Assembly: GCF_004768785.1 (NCBI RefSeq)
Contig: NZ_SRMQ01000001.1
Coordinates: forward strand, 310,001 to 374,000
Reading direction: 5' to 3'
DNA length: 64,000 bases
From: Caproiciproducens galactitolivorans
GTDB taxonomy: Bacteria; Bacillota; Clostridia; Oscillospirales; Acutalibacteraceae
Shown here: in pieces, positions 35,710 to 45,561 of the stretch
How the letters are laid out: the number at the start of each line of letters is the position of its first letter
Numbering within the stretch: position 1 is the stretch's first letter
The notes under the pieces: model-generated
The model's database searches: none
The model's input: only the letters and a program-made list of their open reading frames with translations
What the model was told of the DNA's origin: nothing
Program-made: the position numbers and the translations under genes

Positions 35710-36261
35710 ATGAGAAATGACATTCAATCGGTTCTATTCAGCGAAGAAAAGCTCGCTGAAATCGTACAGTCGATCGGCAAGCGCATTAGTGAGGATTACA
35801 AGGACAAAAATCTCCTGATGGTCAGCGTGCTGAAAGGCTCGGTAGTCTTTATGGCCGATTTGATGCGCGCAATCACTATCCCTTGCAGCATTGACTTCAT
35901 GTCTGTTTCAAGCTATGGTTCCGGTACGAAAACCTCTGGGGTGGTAAAAATTATTAAGGATTTGGATATTAATCTGGAAGGTTATGACCTTTTGGTCGTT
36001 GAGGATATACTGGACAGCGGTTTGACTTTACACTACATACTCGAGCTGCTGCAATCCCGTTCCCCAAGAAGCATCAAGGTTTGTACGCTGTTCGATAAGC
36101 CGGATAGACGTACGGCAGATATTAAAGCGGATTACGTAGGAACGGTCGTTCCAGATGAATTTATCGTTGGTTACGGCCTGGATTATGCGGAAAAATATAG
36201 AAATCTTCCCTTTGTCGGTATTCTCAAGCCAGAGGTTTACCAGAAAGAGATGGAAAATTAA
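35710..36261 (+). CDS. hpt: Hypoxanthine phosphoribosyltransferase
   Basis: Purine salvage enzyme making IMP/GMP from hypoxanthine/guanine and PRPP. The PRPP-binding loop LLVVEDILDSGLTLHY and the base-binding end VGYGLDYAEKYRNLP are characteristic, and 183 residues is the usual length. AAGGAG lies 10 bases before the ATG. The tilS-hpt-ftsH order is a conserved Firmicutes cluster. Confidence 0.97.
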   Translation: MRNDIQSVLFSEEKLAEIVQSIGKRISEDYKDKNLLMVSVLKGSVVFMADLMRAITIPCSIDFMSVSSYGSGTKTSGVVKIIKDLDINLEGYDLLVVEDILDSGLTLHYILELLQSRSPRSIKVCTLFDKPDRRTADIKADYVGTVVPDEFIVGYGLDYAEKYRNLPFVGILKPEVYQKEMEN

Positions 36262-36291
36262 GAAGCAGCCCAAGTAAGGAGTGAACTTCAT

Positions 36292-38190
36292 TTGGATAAT
36301 AAAAAAACGCTCAAAAATATAGCTCTGTTTATCGGAGTTCCCATATTGCTGTTTATCCTGATCGCGATGATTTATGGCAGCCGCCCCCAGAAGACTTTTA
36401 ATTACTCCGATATCCTGCACGATTTTAAAAACCAGCAGGTTACGGAATTTTCCATGGATATGGGTAGCGGCGAAATGATCATCAAGCTTAAGGATAAGAC
36501 GCAGATTTCCTATGTGGCTCCGAATGCGGAACTGCTTTACAGGGATATTAAGCCATACCTTGAGCAATACGATAAAGACCATCCGGACAGCCCCATGATT
36601 TATAATCTGAAGCATCCGGCGGAGACATCCTGGCTTGCCAGCATGCTTCCGATGCTTGTCACGCTGGGCGTCATGGTTTTGTTCTGGTGGTTTATGATGA
36701 AGCGCCTGAACTCCAGCATGGGCGACGCTGGTAAGCAGATGAATTTCGGCAAGGCGAAAATCAAGCAGATGGCCGATGAAAAGCGTAAAACCACCTTTGC
36801 GGACGTAGCCGGTGCGGACGAGGAAAAGGAGGAGTTGCGCGAAATTGTCGAGTTTTTGAAAAACCCGAAGAAGTATAACGAGCTTGGCGCGCGTATCCCC
36901 AAGGGCGTGCTGCTCGTAGGCCCTCCGGGCACCGGAAAAACGTTGCTGGCCAGAGCTGTTGCGGGGGAAGCCGGCGTGCCGTTCTTCTCGATTTCCGGCT
37001 CCGACTTTGTCGAAATGTTTGTCGGCGTCGGCGCATCCCGTGTGCGCGATCTGTTCGAACAGGCGAAAAAAAATTCTCCCTGCATTATCTTTATTGATGA
37101 AATTGACGCGGTCGGCCGTCAGCGCGGCGCCGGGCTCGGCGGCGGGCACGATGAACGCGAGCAGACATTGAACCAGCTGCTCGTGGAAATGGACGGCTTT
37201 GGAGCGAACGAAGGCGTTATTATGATTGCCGCAACCAACCGCCCGGACATCCTTGACCCTGCTTTAATGCGTCCGGGACGTTTTGACCGTCAGGTTATGG
37301 TCGGTTATCCGGATATTAAGGGTCGCGAGGAGATTTTAAAGGTGCATGCCCGCGGCAAGCCGATTGCGCCGGATGTCGAGCTGAAAACCATTGCGAAATC
37401 TACTGCTGGCTTTAACGGTGCGGATTTGGAAAACCTTTTGAACGAGGCGGCGCTTCTGGCCGCCAGAAGGAGCCTGAAAGCCATTACGATGGCGGAAATT
37501 GAAGAAGCGACTATTAAGGTTGTCGTCGGTACGGAAAAGAAGAGCCACGTCATGACCGAAAAGGAAAAAAGGCTTACCGCCTATCATGAAGGCGGGCATG
37601 CGGTTGCCGCTTATTTCTGTCCGACACAGGATCCGGTTCACCAGATTTCGATTATTCCGCGCGGTATGGCGGGCGGATATACCATGCATCTTCCTACGGA
37701 GGATCGTTCTTACAAGACGAGGAGGGAAATGCAGGAAGAACTCATCAGCCTGCTTGGAGGGCGTGTCGCAGAAGCCCTTACGCTGGACGATATTTCGACC
37801 GGAGCTTCCAATGATATTGAACGTGCGACAAAGCTGGCTCGGGGCATGGTTACCAAGTACGGCATGACGGAAGCACTTGGCCCGATCACCTATGGGCAGG
37901 ATGACGGAGAACCGTTCCTTGGCCGCGATATGGGCCACATACGGAATTATTCCGAAACAACCGCTTCTGCGATTGATCAGGAAATCCGAAAATTAATGAT
38001 AACCGCTTACAACCGTACGGAAAGTATTCTCAAAGAGCATATGGATAAGCTGCATGAGGTAGCCCAGTACCTTTACCAGCACGAAAAGATGAGCGGCGAA
38101 CAGTTTCGGGCTTTAATGGAGGAGCACAAGCCCGAAATTCAAGCTGAACTGTCCAAGGACGCACAGCCGGCGAATCCTTCAGAAGAATAG
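36292..38190 (+). CDS. ftsH: ATP-dependent zinc metalloprotease FtsH
   Basis: A membrane-anchored AAA+ protease for quality control of membrane and regulatory proteins. Two membrane helices (about residues 9-28 and 105-127) flank an extracytoplasmic domain. Walker A GPPGTGKT, Walker [12 protein letters not shown], the second region of homology ([20 protein letters not shown]) and the zinc motif HEGGHA are intact. 632 residues. TTG start at 36292 behind AAGGAG. A strong terminator follows at once. Confidence 0.97.
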   Translation: MDNKKTLKNIALFIGVPILLFILIAMIYGSRPQKTFNYSDILHDFKNQQVTEFSMDMGSGEMIIKLKDKTQISYVAPNAELLYRDIKPYLEQYDKDHPDSPMIYNLKHPAETSWLASMLPMLVTLGVMVLFWWFMMKRLNSSMGDAGKQMNFGKAKIKQMADEKRKTTFADVAGADEEKEELREIVEFLKNPKKYNELGARIPKGVLLVGPPGTGKTLLARAVAGEAGVPFFSISGSDFVEMFVGVGASRVRDLFEQAKKNSPCIIFIDEIDAVGRQRGAGLGGGHDEREQTLNQLLVEMDGFGANEGVIMIAATNRPDILDPALMRPGRFDRQVMVGYPDIKGREEILKVHARGKPIAPDVELKTIAKSTAGFNGADLENLLNEAALLAARRSLKAITMAEIEEATIKVVVGTEKKSHVMTEKEKRLTAYHEGGHAVAAYFCPTQDPVHQISIIPRGMAGGYTMHLPTEDRSYKTRREMQEELISLLGGRVAEALTLDDISTGASNDIERATKLARGMVTKYGMTEALGPITYGQDDGEPFLGRDMGHIRNYSETTASAIDQEIRKLMITAYNRTESILKEHMDKLHEVAQYLYQHEKMSGEQFRALMEEHKPEIQAELSKDAQPANPSEE

Positions 38191-38196
38191 TGATCA

Positions 38197-38225
38197 GGGG
38201 GAATGTTACTGCATTTCCCCTTTTT
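38197..38225 (+). terminator. Terminator after ftsH
   Basis: A 9-bp stem with one G-U pair (38197-38205 with 38212-38220), 6-base loop and TTTTTG. It starts 6 bases after the ftsH stop and ends the gdpP-to-ftsH transcription group. Confidence 0.85.
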
Positions 38226-38622
38226 GATGTGATTTATTATAAGCATATACCCGGTTTCTATTTGGCGTTCTGTTCGTTGTGGCAGTACGATGCTTGGCAA
38301 TTCTGCCGGATGGCAGGATGTTTTCGATTATCCCGGGTGCTGCCGGACGGATCAGCCGCGGCTTAAGCTTTTAAGTTTTTGCGATGAAACCCTTTTGCCG
38401 GCGCGCCGTCCCGATTGGCGGCGCAATCCAGAAGCAAATGCGATATTTGACGGTGTTAAGATTCTTGCGCCGGAAACTGCAAAAGCCACATTGCCGTTTC
38501 TGGGCGGTTGTCCGTGTTCCGCGCAGCGGACGGACGATGTGTCGAAGCCGCTTTTCACCAAAGTATGCTTCGGTGTTTGACGGAGTGGAATTTCGATTAT
38601 GCAATTTAGGAGCGAATAGTAA
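38226..38622. other. Gene-poor 397-base gap before the topoisomerase genes
   Basis: No gene is supported here. Several overlapping short frames run in both directions (for example 38290-38580 plus and 38352-38768 minus), but none has a ribosome site or recognisable product. The part from about 38370 to 38590 is GC-rich and open in several frames, which can be the mark of a degenerate repeat or dead gene. I see no clear promoter for the downstream genes; one must lie in this gap or in the weak AT-rich stretch 38226-38260. Confidence 0.5.
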
Positions 38623-40602
38623 ATGAAGAAAAAAGCGGAATATGGAAATGAAAGCATTTCATCCCTGAAAGGCGCCGACCGTGTGCGACGCCGCCCGGCG
38701 GTTATCTTTGGATCGGACGGAATAGAGGGCTGTGAACATTCCATCTTTGAAATACTGTCCAACTCCATAGACGAGGCGCGCGAGGGTTATGGCAAGCAGA
38801 TTGTGATAACTCGTTTCAGCGACAATTCGGTTCAGGTGGAGGATCATGGTCGGGGATGTCCGGTCGATTTCAATCCAAAGGAGCAACGGTATAACTGGGA
38901 GCTGGCGTTTTGTGAGCTTTACGCCGGCGGAAAATACAATAATGATTCCGATGAGAGCTATGAGTATTCTCTCGGCTTAAACGGTCTAGGGCTTTGTTCA
39001 ACGCAATATGCCTCCGAATACATGGATGTGGAGGTGCGGCGCGACGGTTTCCGTTACACCCTCCATTTTGAGCACGGCGAAAACATAGGGGGACTGCATA
39101 AGGAACCGTATCATAAAAAGGATACCGGTTCCATTATTCGCTGGAAACCGGATATTCAGGTTTTTACCGACATCAACGTCCCGGTTGAATATTACCTGGA
39201 TGTTCTGAAACGGCAGGCGATTGTAAACGATGGTATCAGTTTTTTATTTCGAAACCAGGTGGGCGATAAATTTGAGGAAACCGAGTTCCTTTACCAGAAT
39301 GGAATTGTCGACCATGTGAAGGAAGTTGCCGGGGAAGACAGCCTGACGCCGGTGCAGTTCTGGCAAACGGAGAAGAAGGTTCGCGACCGTGCGGACAAGC
39401 CGGAATATAGGACGAAAATCAATGTTGCGCTGGCTTTTTCCAACCGGAATAAAATGCTTGAATATTATCACAATTCCAGTTGGCTGGAGCACGGCGGCGC
39501 GCCGGATAAAGCGGTACGCAATGCCTTTGTTTATCAGATCGATTCCTATTTGAGGCAAATGGGAAAGTACAATAAAAACGAGAGTAAAATTACGTTTCCC
39601 GACGTAGAAGACTGTCTGATCCTTGTTATTTCCTCATTCTCCAATCGCACCTCGTATGAAAACCAGACAAAGAAAGCGATTACGAACAAGGGAATCCAGG
39701 AAGCAATGACGGAAATGCTTCGCCATCAGCTTGAAGTCTATTTCATTGAAAATCCGGCGGACGCGGAAAAGATTGCGATGCAGGTGCTCATCAATAAGAG
39801 AAGCCGCGAGGATGCGGAGAAAACGCGCCTGAACATAAAGAAAAAGCTTACCACCAATATGGATTTTACCAACCGCGTTGCGAAATTCGTGGACTGCCGT
39901 TCCCGCGACGTAAACGAGCGGGAAATTTTCATTGTGGAGGGCGATTCCGCTCTCGGCGCGTGCAAACAGGCGCGTGACCCGAATTTTCAAGCGATTATGC
40001 CAATACGCGGCAAAATTTTGAATTGCCTGAAGGCGGATTACAATAAAATTTTCAAGAATGACATCATAACGGATTTGATTAAGGTACTGGGTTGCGGCGT
40101 ACAGGTGAAATCCAAGGCGAACAAGGACCTTTCCTCTTTTGATATGTCCCTGTTACGCTGGAATAAAATTATCCTGTGCACGGATGCCGATGTGGACGGC
40201 TTTCAGATTCGGACGCTGCTTTTAACGATGCTTTACCGCCTTACGCCCGCGCTGATTGAACAGGGGAAGGTGTTCATTGCCGAATCCCCTCTGTTTGAAA
40301 TTACTACGAAGGACGAAACCTACTTTGCTTATACGGAGAAGGAAAAGGAAGAAGTTCTAAAGAAGCTGGGAACGAAGAAGTTTACGGTTCAGCGTTCCAA
40401 GGGACTTGGCGAAAATGAGCCGGACATGATGAATTTAACCACGATGAATCCCGCCACGCGCCGCTTGATTAAGGTTATGCCTACCGATGCGAAGCGGACA
40501 AGCGACATGTTTGATTTGCTTTTGGGTGATAACTTGAGCGGTCGGAAGGATTTTATTGCGGAAAACGGATACTGTTATATTGACACAGCGGATGTCAGCT
40601 AA
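38623..40602 (+). CDS. Divergent type IIA DNA topoisomerase subunit B (ParE/GyrB paralogue)
   Basis: A 659-residue ATPase subunit. The GHKL motifs are recognisable but altered: EILSNSIDEAREG, VEDHGRGCPVD and GLNGLG; QTK is present in ENQTKKAI. The TOPRIM domain has EGDSALGACKQA, MPIRGKILN and TDADVDGFQIRTLLL, where canonical enzymes have a histidine instead of the glutamine. It is encoded with a matching A subunit, so the pair forms a second gyrase- or topo IV-like enzyme. Whether it decatenates or supercoils cannot be told; a canonical gyrAB pair is not in the window. Confidence 0.9.
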   Translation: MKKKAEYGNESISSLKGADRVRRRPAVIFGSDGIEGCEHSIFEILSNSIDEAREGYGKQIVITRFSDNSVQVEDHGRGCPVDFNPKEQRYNWELAFCELYAGGKYNNDSDESYEYSLGLNGLGLCSTQYASEYMDVEVRRDGFRYTLHFEHGENIGGLHKEPYHKKDTGSIIRWKPDIQVFTDINVPVEYYLDVLKRQAIVNDGISFLFRNQVGDKFEETEFLYQNGIVDHVKEVAGEDSLTPVQFWQTEKKVRDRADKPEYRTKINVALAFSNRNKMLEYYHNSSWLEHGGAPDKAVRNAFVYQIDSYLRQMGKYNKNESKITFPDVEDCLILVISSFSNRTSYENQTKKAITNKGIQEAMTEMLRHQLEVYFIENPADAEKIAMQVLINKRSREDAEKTRLNIKKKLTTNMDFTNRVAKFVDCRSRDVNEREIFIVEGDSALGACKQARDPNFQAIMPIRGKILNCLKADYNKIFKNDIITDLIKVLGCGVQVKSKANKDLSSFDMSLLRWNKIILCTDADVDGFQIRTLLLTMLYRLTPALIEQGKVFIAESPLFEITTKDETYFAYTEKEKEEVLKKLGTKKFTVQRSKGLGENEPDMMNLTTMNPATRRLIKVMPTDAKRTSDMFDLLLGDNLSGRKDFIAENGYCYIDTADVS

Positions 40603-40646
40603 ATTGAATACGGAAAAATAGTAATGAATGTGGGTGTATTTAGAGG

Positions 40647-42875
40647 ATGCCGAAAAAAAGAAATGAACAGACAGATGCTCCACGGGCACGCGGCGTGATT
40701 GAAGGCGCAGGAGCGATCGTTGAGCAGAAAATCACCGATACGCTGGAAACGAACTATATGCCGTATGCGATGAGCGTTATTTTATCCCGTGCGATTCCGG
40801 AGATTGACGGCTTTAAGCCGTCCCATCGCAAGTTGTTGTATACCATGTACAAAATGGGGCTTTTGGGTTCCGCACGAACCAAAAGCGCCAATATCGTAGG
40901 CCAGACGATGAAGCTGAATCCGCATAGCGATTCCGCGATTTACGATACCATGGTGCGCCTGAGCCGCGGATACGAAGCGCTTTTGCATCCATATGTGGAT
41001 TCCAAAGGGAACTTCGGTAAGTTTTTCTCCCGCGATATGGCGTGGGCGGCCTCCCGTTACACGGAGGCGCGTCTGGACAATATCTGCGAGGAACTTTTCC
41101 GCGATATTGATAAGGATACCGTCGATTTTGTCGACAATTACGATAATACCTTAAAGGAGCCGAAGCTTCTGCCGGCGGCATTCCCGACGATTCTGGTAAA
41201 TGCTAACACAGGAATCGCCGTTGGCATGGCAAGCTCCATCTGCCCCTTTAATTTGAACGAAGTATGCCAGACAACCATTGCTTCGTTGCGCAATCCGGAG
41301 CATGAAATTTCCTCCACGCTTTTGGCGCCGGATTTTCCCGGCGGCGGGCAGTTGATTTACGATCGCAAAGCCATAGAGGAAATTTACCGCACAGGACGCG
41401 GCAGCGTGCGTATCCGTTCGCGTTATTCCTACGATAAAAGCGCAAACTGCATTGATATTACACAGATTCCGCCGACAACCACAGTAGAAGCAATCGTGGA
41501 AAAAATCGTCGATCTGGTAAAGCAGGGGAAAATCAAGGAAATTTCGGATATTCGCGATGAAACGGGTCTTGGCGGACTGAAAATTACCATCGACCTTAAG
41601 CGCGGTACGGAACCGGAAAAGCTTATGCAGCGCCTTTTCAAGCTCACTCCCTTAGAAGACAGCTTTTCCTGCAATTTCAACGTGCTTATCGCCGGGACAC
41701 CGCGTGTCCTGGGCGTGCGCGAGCTGCTGGAAGAATGGACGGCCTTCCGGATTGAATGTGTTCGCCGCAGAACCTTCTATGATTTGACGAAGAAAAAAGA
41801 TAAGCTCCATTTGCTTAAGGGCCTGCGGTCAATCCTGCTCGATATCGACAAAGCGGTTGCGATTATCCGCAAAACCGAAGAGGAAGCGGAGGTCGTGCCA
41901 AACCTGATGATCGGTTTCGGAATTGACGAATTACAGGCGGAATATGTTGCGGAAATCAAGCTCCGCCATTTGAACCGGGAATACATTCTGAAACGCACGG
42001 AAGAAATCAGCCAGCTTGAAAAGGATATTGCGGAGCTACAGTCCATTCTGGATAGTAAATCCAAAGTGAAAAACGTGATTATTTCAGAGCTGGGCGAGAT
42101 CGCAAAAAAATATGGCCAGCCGCGCAAAACAATGATTATTTATCAGGATGAAATCGAGGAATATTCCGAGGAAGAGGATATACCGGATTATCCTGTAAAC
42201 CTGTTCTTCACAAAGGAAGGCTATTTCAAGAAAATTACCCCGCAGTCCCTGCGCATGAGCGGGGACCAAAAACTGAAAGAGGACGATGAGGTAACCCAGC
42301 ATTTGGAGGATACCAATACCGCTGACCTTCTTTTCTTTACCGACCGTTGTCAGGTTTATAAAGCTAAGGCCAGCGATTTTGGCGATACCAAGGCAAGTGT
42401 CCTAGGGGAGTATATTCCGGCGAAGCTTGGGATGGACGAAGGGGAAAATGCGGTTTACATGGCGGTAACCCACGAATATAACGGCTATATGCTGTTCTTT
42501 TTTGCAAACGGGAAGATTGCCAAGGTGGATATGTCCGCTTATGCCACCAAAACCAACCGCCGCAAGCTCTTAAATGCGTATAGTGATAAATCCCCTCTGG
42601 TAGCAATCGAATATGTAGAGGAAGATTGCGAATTCCTTCTCACGTCCTTACAGGGGCGCATCCTTTTGGTGCACACCGGGGCCATTCAAAGCAAAACCAC
42701 GCGCAATACGCAGGGTGTATCCGTTATGACGCTTCGCAAAGGCAGCAGATTGCTGAAGGCGGAACGTTTCCACGAGGATATGCTGGTAAATCCAAACCGG
42801 TACCGTAAAAATATCCCGGCGGCCGGTTCCCTTCCCGCCGCAGAGGAAACAGCGGGGGAACAACTCAAACTGTAA
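40647..42875 (+). CDS. Divergent type IIA DNA topoisomerase subunit A (ParC/GyrA paralogue)
   Basis: A 742-residue breakage-reunion subunit. The catalytic tyrosine lies in ASRYTEARL (about residue 138), in the context FSRDMAWAASRYTEARLD; upstream PEIDGFKPSHRKLLYTMYKM is the winged-helix region. The C-terminal part has beta-propeller-like repeats (NAVYMAVTHEYNGYMLFFFA) and no GyrA-box that I can recognise, which argues for a topo IV-like rather than gyrase function. ATG at 40647 is preceded by GAGG. Confidence 0.9.
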   Translation: MPKKRNEQTDAPRARGVIEGAGAIVEQKITDTLETNYMPYAMSVILSRAIPEIDGFKPSHRKLLYTMYKMGLLGSARTKSANIVGQTMKLNPHSDSAIYDTMVRLSRGYEALLHPYVDSKGNFGKFFSRDMAWAASRYTEARLDNICEELFRDIDKDTVDFVDNYDNTLKEPKLLPAAFPTILVNANTGIAVGMASSICPFNLNEVCQTTIASLRNPEHEISSTLLAPDFPGGGQLIYDRKAIEEIYRTGRGSVRIRSRYSYDKSANCIDITQIPPTTTVEAIVEKIVDLVKQGKIKEISDIRDETGLGGLKITIDLKRGTEPEKLMQRLFKLTPLEDSFSCNFNVLIAGTPRVLGVRELLEEWTAFRIECVRRRTFYDLTKKKDKLHLLKGLRSILLDIDKAVAIIRKTEEEAEVVPNLMIGFGIDELQAEYVAEIKLRHLNREYILKRTEEISQLEKDIAELQSILDSKSKVKNVIISELGEIAKKYGQPRKTMIIYQDEIEEYSEEEDIPDYPVNLFFTKEGYFKKITPQSLRMSGDQKLKEDDEVTQHLEDTNTADLLFFTDRCQVYKAKASDFGDTKASVLGEYIPAKLGMDEGENAVYMAVTHEYNGYMLFFFANGKIAKVDMSAYATKTNRRKLLNAYSDKSPLVAIEYVEEDCEFLLTSLQGRILLVHTGAIQSKTTRNTQGVSVMTLRKGSRLLKAERFHEDMLVNPNRYRKNIPAAGSLPAAEETAGEQLKL

Positions 42876-42891
42876 ACGGGAACGGGCGGGT

Positions 42892-42937
42892 AAAAAAAAT
42901 AAAACGCCGCTGAAAAGCCAATAGCAATCCAGCAGCG
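42892..42937 (-). terminator. Minus-strand terminator between topoisomerase A gene and secG
   Basis: On the minus strand an 8-bp stem (42930-42937 with 42905-42912) with one G-U pair is followed by TTTTATTTTTTTT. On the plus strand the same hairpin contains a C-A mismatch and has no T tract after it, so the orientation is clear. No minus-strand gene ends here, hence it may close an unannotated small RNA from 42940-43080. Confidence 0.6.
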
Positions 42938-43023
42938 GGTCCTGTCAAAGCAGCAAACGCAAACACTTCGGCAGGTCCATCAATAGATTACCCGTTATTT
43001 CGCCCGATATGCATAAATCTCGC

Positions 43024-43071
43024 CGTATCACATAAAATATGCTTGCAATGAAGCGCATTATGTGATACTAT
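43024..43071. repeat. Long inverted repeat upstream of secG
   Basis: GTATCACATAA (about 43025-43035) and TTATGTGATAC (about 43060-43070) form a perfect 11-bp inverted repeat. The pairing continues imperfectly inwards through ATGCTT/AAGCGCAT around a 6-base loop. There is no T tract, so it is not an evident terminator. It lies about 40 bases before the secG start and could be an operator or mobile-repeat remnant. Confidence 0.55.
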
Positions 43072-43108
43072 AAATAAAGTTGTTATGTAGTATTTTCGGA
43101 GGTGCGCT

Positions 43109-43354
43109 ATGACAGTCGTTGAAGTCATATTCGGAGTTATTCTATTATTATTTTCACTTGCAATAACAGTAATCGTTCTTCTTCAGGAAGGGCATCAGCA
43201 GCAACTTGGGGCAATTACAGGCGGTGCGGATACTTTCCTTTCAAAGAATAGCGCCCGTTCGGTGGATTCGTTCCTTGCCCGATGGACAAAAGTGATTGCG
43301 ATTGGCTTTTTCTTACTTGTAATCGGCGTGAACGCTTACATGTATTTTAAGTAA
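43109..43354 (+). CDS. secG: Preprotein translocase subunit SecG
   Basis: An 81-residue membrane protein with two helices, the accessory subunit of SecYEG. It begins MTVVEVIFGVILLLFSLAIT and contains VIVLLQEGHQQ and GGADTFLSKNSARSVD, close to the family pattern. GGAGGTG precedes the ATG. In Firmicutes secG commonly precedes rnr, as here. Confidence 0.95.
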   Translation: MTVVEVIFGVILLLFSLAITVIVLLQEGHQQQLGAITGGADTFLSKNSARSVDSFLARWTKVIAIGFFLLVIGVNAYMYFK

Positions 43355-43361
43355 AATTGTT

Positions 43362-43395
43362 AAAAGCCCCGCTTTGTGCGGGGCTTTTCTTGTTT
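43362..43395 (+). terminator. Terminator between secG and rnr
   Basis: An 11-bp perfect stem AAAAGCCCCGC/GCGGGGCTTTT (43362-43372 with 43378-43388), 5-base loop, followed by CTTGTTT. It begins 7 bases after the secG stop. Confidence 0.9.
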
Positions 43396-43446
43396 AAATC
43401 AGGGCGGACAGATGCCGGAACGTTTTGCTTGAGATGGGGGAAAAGA

Positions 43447-45561
43447 GTGGAAGATTTAAAAATTAAAATACTGGAGCATTTCCAGCACTATCCAGAAAGT
43501 ATTACTTCCCGGGGACTAATGAAAAAGCTGAAGATAAAAAATAAAAAAGGCTTTTACAATGCCCTGAATCAATTGAAATGCGAGGGGGCGGTTTCGGTTA
43601 GCAAAAAACACCGGATCCGGCCTGTGGAAAAAAAGAAAACCATAAAGGCGAAGATTGTTTCTTTGTCGAAGGGCTTTGCTTTTGCGCGCCCGGAAGACGG
43701 CGGCGAGGACCTGTTTATCCACGTGAATCATTTAAATAAAGCCTTTATTGGGGATACGGTTTTATTGAAAAATGTTAAAGAAAGCGCAAAAGGGCCGAGC
43801 GCCGACGTTCATTCGATTTCGGAAAAGAGCAGCCGTACCATTACCGGAACATTGTCCTGCGGTGCAGGCCTTTGCGAATTGATCCCGGACGGCGCCATAC
43901 GCTACCGTCTGCCGGTAGAGAAAAATTCCGCGAAGCATTTGAAGGATGGGGATAAGGTACAGGCAGAAATCCATCGGACGCCTAAAACTTCCCGGTTGTC
44001 TGCCCGGATTGTCAAAGCTTACGGCAGTTCTGGAAGCGCCAAAATCTGCGCGGACGCAATTATTGACCAGTACGGAATCAAAAGCCGTTTTCCCGAAGAG
44101 GTTCTGGAAGAGGCAAGAAAGATTTCCGGTCAGGCTATTACAGAACAGGATTTAAAGGGAAGGCTGGACTTAAGGAAAACCAATATCTGTACAATCGACG
44201 GCGCGGATGCAAAGGATCTGGACGACGCAATTTTTGTAAGCAGGACGAAAAAGGGTTACAAGCTTGGCGTGCATATCGCGGATGTAAGCCATTATGTCAA
44301 GGAAGGCAGCGCGCTGGATACCGAGGCGCTGGAGCGGGGTACGTCTGTTTATTTTGCCGACCGTGTGATTCCCATGCTCCCGAAAGAGCTTTCCAACGGC
44401 GTGTGCTCCCTGAACGCAGGGGAGGACAAGCTGACGTTTTCTGCGATCATCGAGCTGGACAAAACAGGGACGATTTTATCTTACCAGTTTAAAAAGAGTG
44501 TGATTAATTCTAAAGTACGCGGCGTTTATTCCGAGGTGAATCAGTTATTTAATAAAACTGCCGATGCGGAATTGCGTAAAAAATACGCGCCGGTTATCCG
44601 TTCCTTGAATGCGGCGCGAGAATTGGCCAATATTCTGAAAGCGCGTTCTATTAAAAACGGCACAGTAGATTTGGAAAGCACGGAATCGAAATTCACGCTG
44701 AATGAAGAAGGCATCTGTATTGGTGTGGAACCGCGTGAAACGGGCGAGGCCGAACAGATGATTGAGCAATTGATGATTACGGCCAACCAAGCGGCCGCGA
44801 AGTTTGCAAAAGAAAACGGAATCCCGTTTGTATACCGCGTGCATGAACAGCCGGATCCGGAGCGCGTGGCAGCTTTGGCGGATCTTGTCGGCGCGCTCGG
44901 ATTAAACGCACAGCGGCTGAAGAAAGACGGGGAGATAAGGACTGCCGATTTCGCCGATATTATGCGTCAGGCAAGCGGGACGCCCGCACAAAAGGTGATT
45001 TCCCATCAACTTTTGCGAACCATGGCGAAAGCGCGCTACGATACCGCGCCAATCGGCCATTTCGGGCTTGCGCTTGCGGATTACTGTCATTTTACCTCGC
45101 CGATCCGGCGGTATCCGGATACCGCAATCCATCGCATCCTTTCCGCTATGTTAAAAACGAAAGATAAAAAGGAGCTGGTTCGGCGGTACGAGGCGTTTGC
45201 AAAGGTGGCGGCGTCGGAATCTTCGGCAGCGGAAGTGCGGGCCATGCAGGCCGAACGAAGCGCGGAAAGCTGTTACATGGCGGAATATATGACCCAGCAT
45301 ATTGGGGAATGCTACGACGGCATTATCAGCGGGGTAACCCAGCGCGGCGTATTTGTCGAGCTTCCGAATTCCGTCGAAGGCTTTGTTCCGGTTGACAGCT
45401 TTGAGGGGGCAAAATTCCATTTTGACGGGGTGATTACGCAGGTTGATGAAAACACCGGCCGGAGGCTTACCATCGGCCAGCCTTTATCCGTGCAGGTTGC
45501 GGCGGCGGATGTCGCGAGCGGTAGAATCGACTTTGTTCCTAATATTGGAGCGACGGAATAA
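43447..45561 (+). CDS. rnr: Ribonuclease R
   Basis: A processive 3'-5' exoribonuclease. An N-terminal helix-turn-helix and cold-shock domains are followed by the RNB catalytic domain with CTIDGADAKDLDDAIFV (metal-binding aspartates) and HFTSPIRRYPDTAIHR; an S1 domain ends the protein (GVTQRGVFVELPNSVEGFV). I start at GTG 43447, after GGGGG, giving 704 residues; the frame upstream of it runs through the secG terminator and is not translated. smpB is not next to it. Confidence 0.95.
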   Translation: MEDLKIKILEHFQHYPESITSRGLMKKLKIKNKKGFYNALNQLKCEGAVSVSKKHRIRPVEKKKTIKAKIVSLSKGFAFARPEDGGEDLFIHVNHLNKAFIGDTVLLKNVKESAKGPSADVHSISEKSSRTITGTLSCGAGLCELIPDGAIRYRLPVEKNSAKHLKDGDKVQAEIHRTPKTSRLSARIVKAYGSSGSAKICADAIIDQYGIKSRFPEEVLEEARKISGQAITEQDLKGRLDLRKTNICTIDGADAKDLDDAIFVSRTKKGYKLGVHIADVSHYVKEGSALDTEALERGTSVYFADRVIPMLPKELSNGVCSLNAGEDKLTFSAIIELDKTGTILSYQFKKSVINSKVRGVYSEVNQLFNKTADAELRKKYAPVIRSLNAARELANILKARSIKNGTVDLESTESKFTLNEEGICIGVEPRETGEAEQMIEQLMITANQAAAKFAKENGIPFVYRVHEQPDPERVAALADLVGALGLNAQRLKKDGEIRTADFADIMRQASGTPAQKVISHQLLRTMAKARYDTAPIGHFGLALADYCHFTSPIRRYPDTAIHRILSAMLKTKDKKELVRRYEAFAKVAASESSAAEVRAMQAERSAESCYMAEYMTQHIGECYDGIISGVTQRGVFVELPNSVEGFVPVDSFEGAKFHFDGVITQVDENTGRRLTIGQPLSVQVAAADVASGRIDFVPNIGATE

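Noticed and set aside
36028-37149. 373-codon minus-strand open frame opposite hpt and ftsH
   Set aside because: It is the antisense of strongly conserved ftsH sequence, shows no family motif and no ribosome site; its composition (many H, R, N) is that of a reverse-complement shadow.
38290-38580. 96-codon plus-strand frame before the topoisomerase genes
   Set aside because: No ribosome site and no similarity I recognise; competing frames on both strands of equal length make it unsupported.
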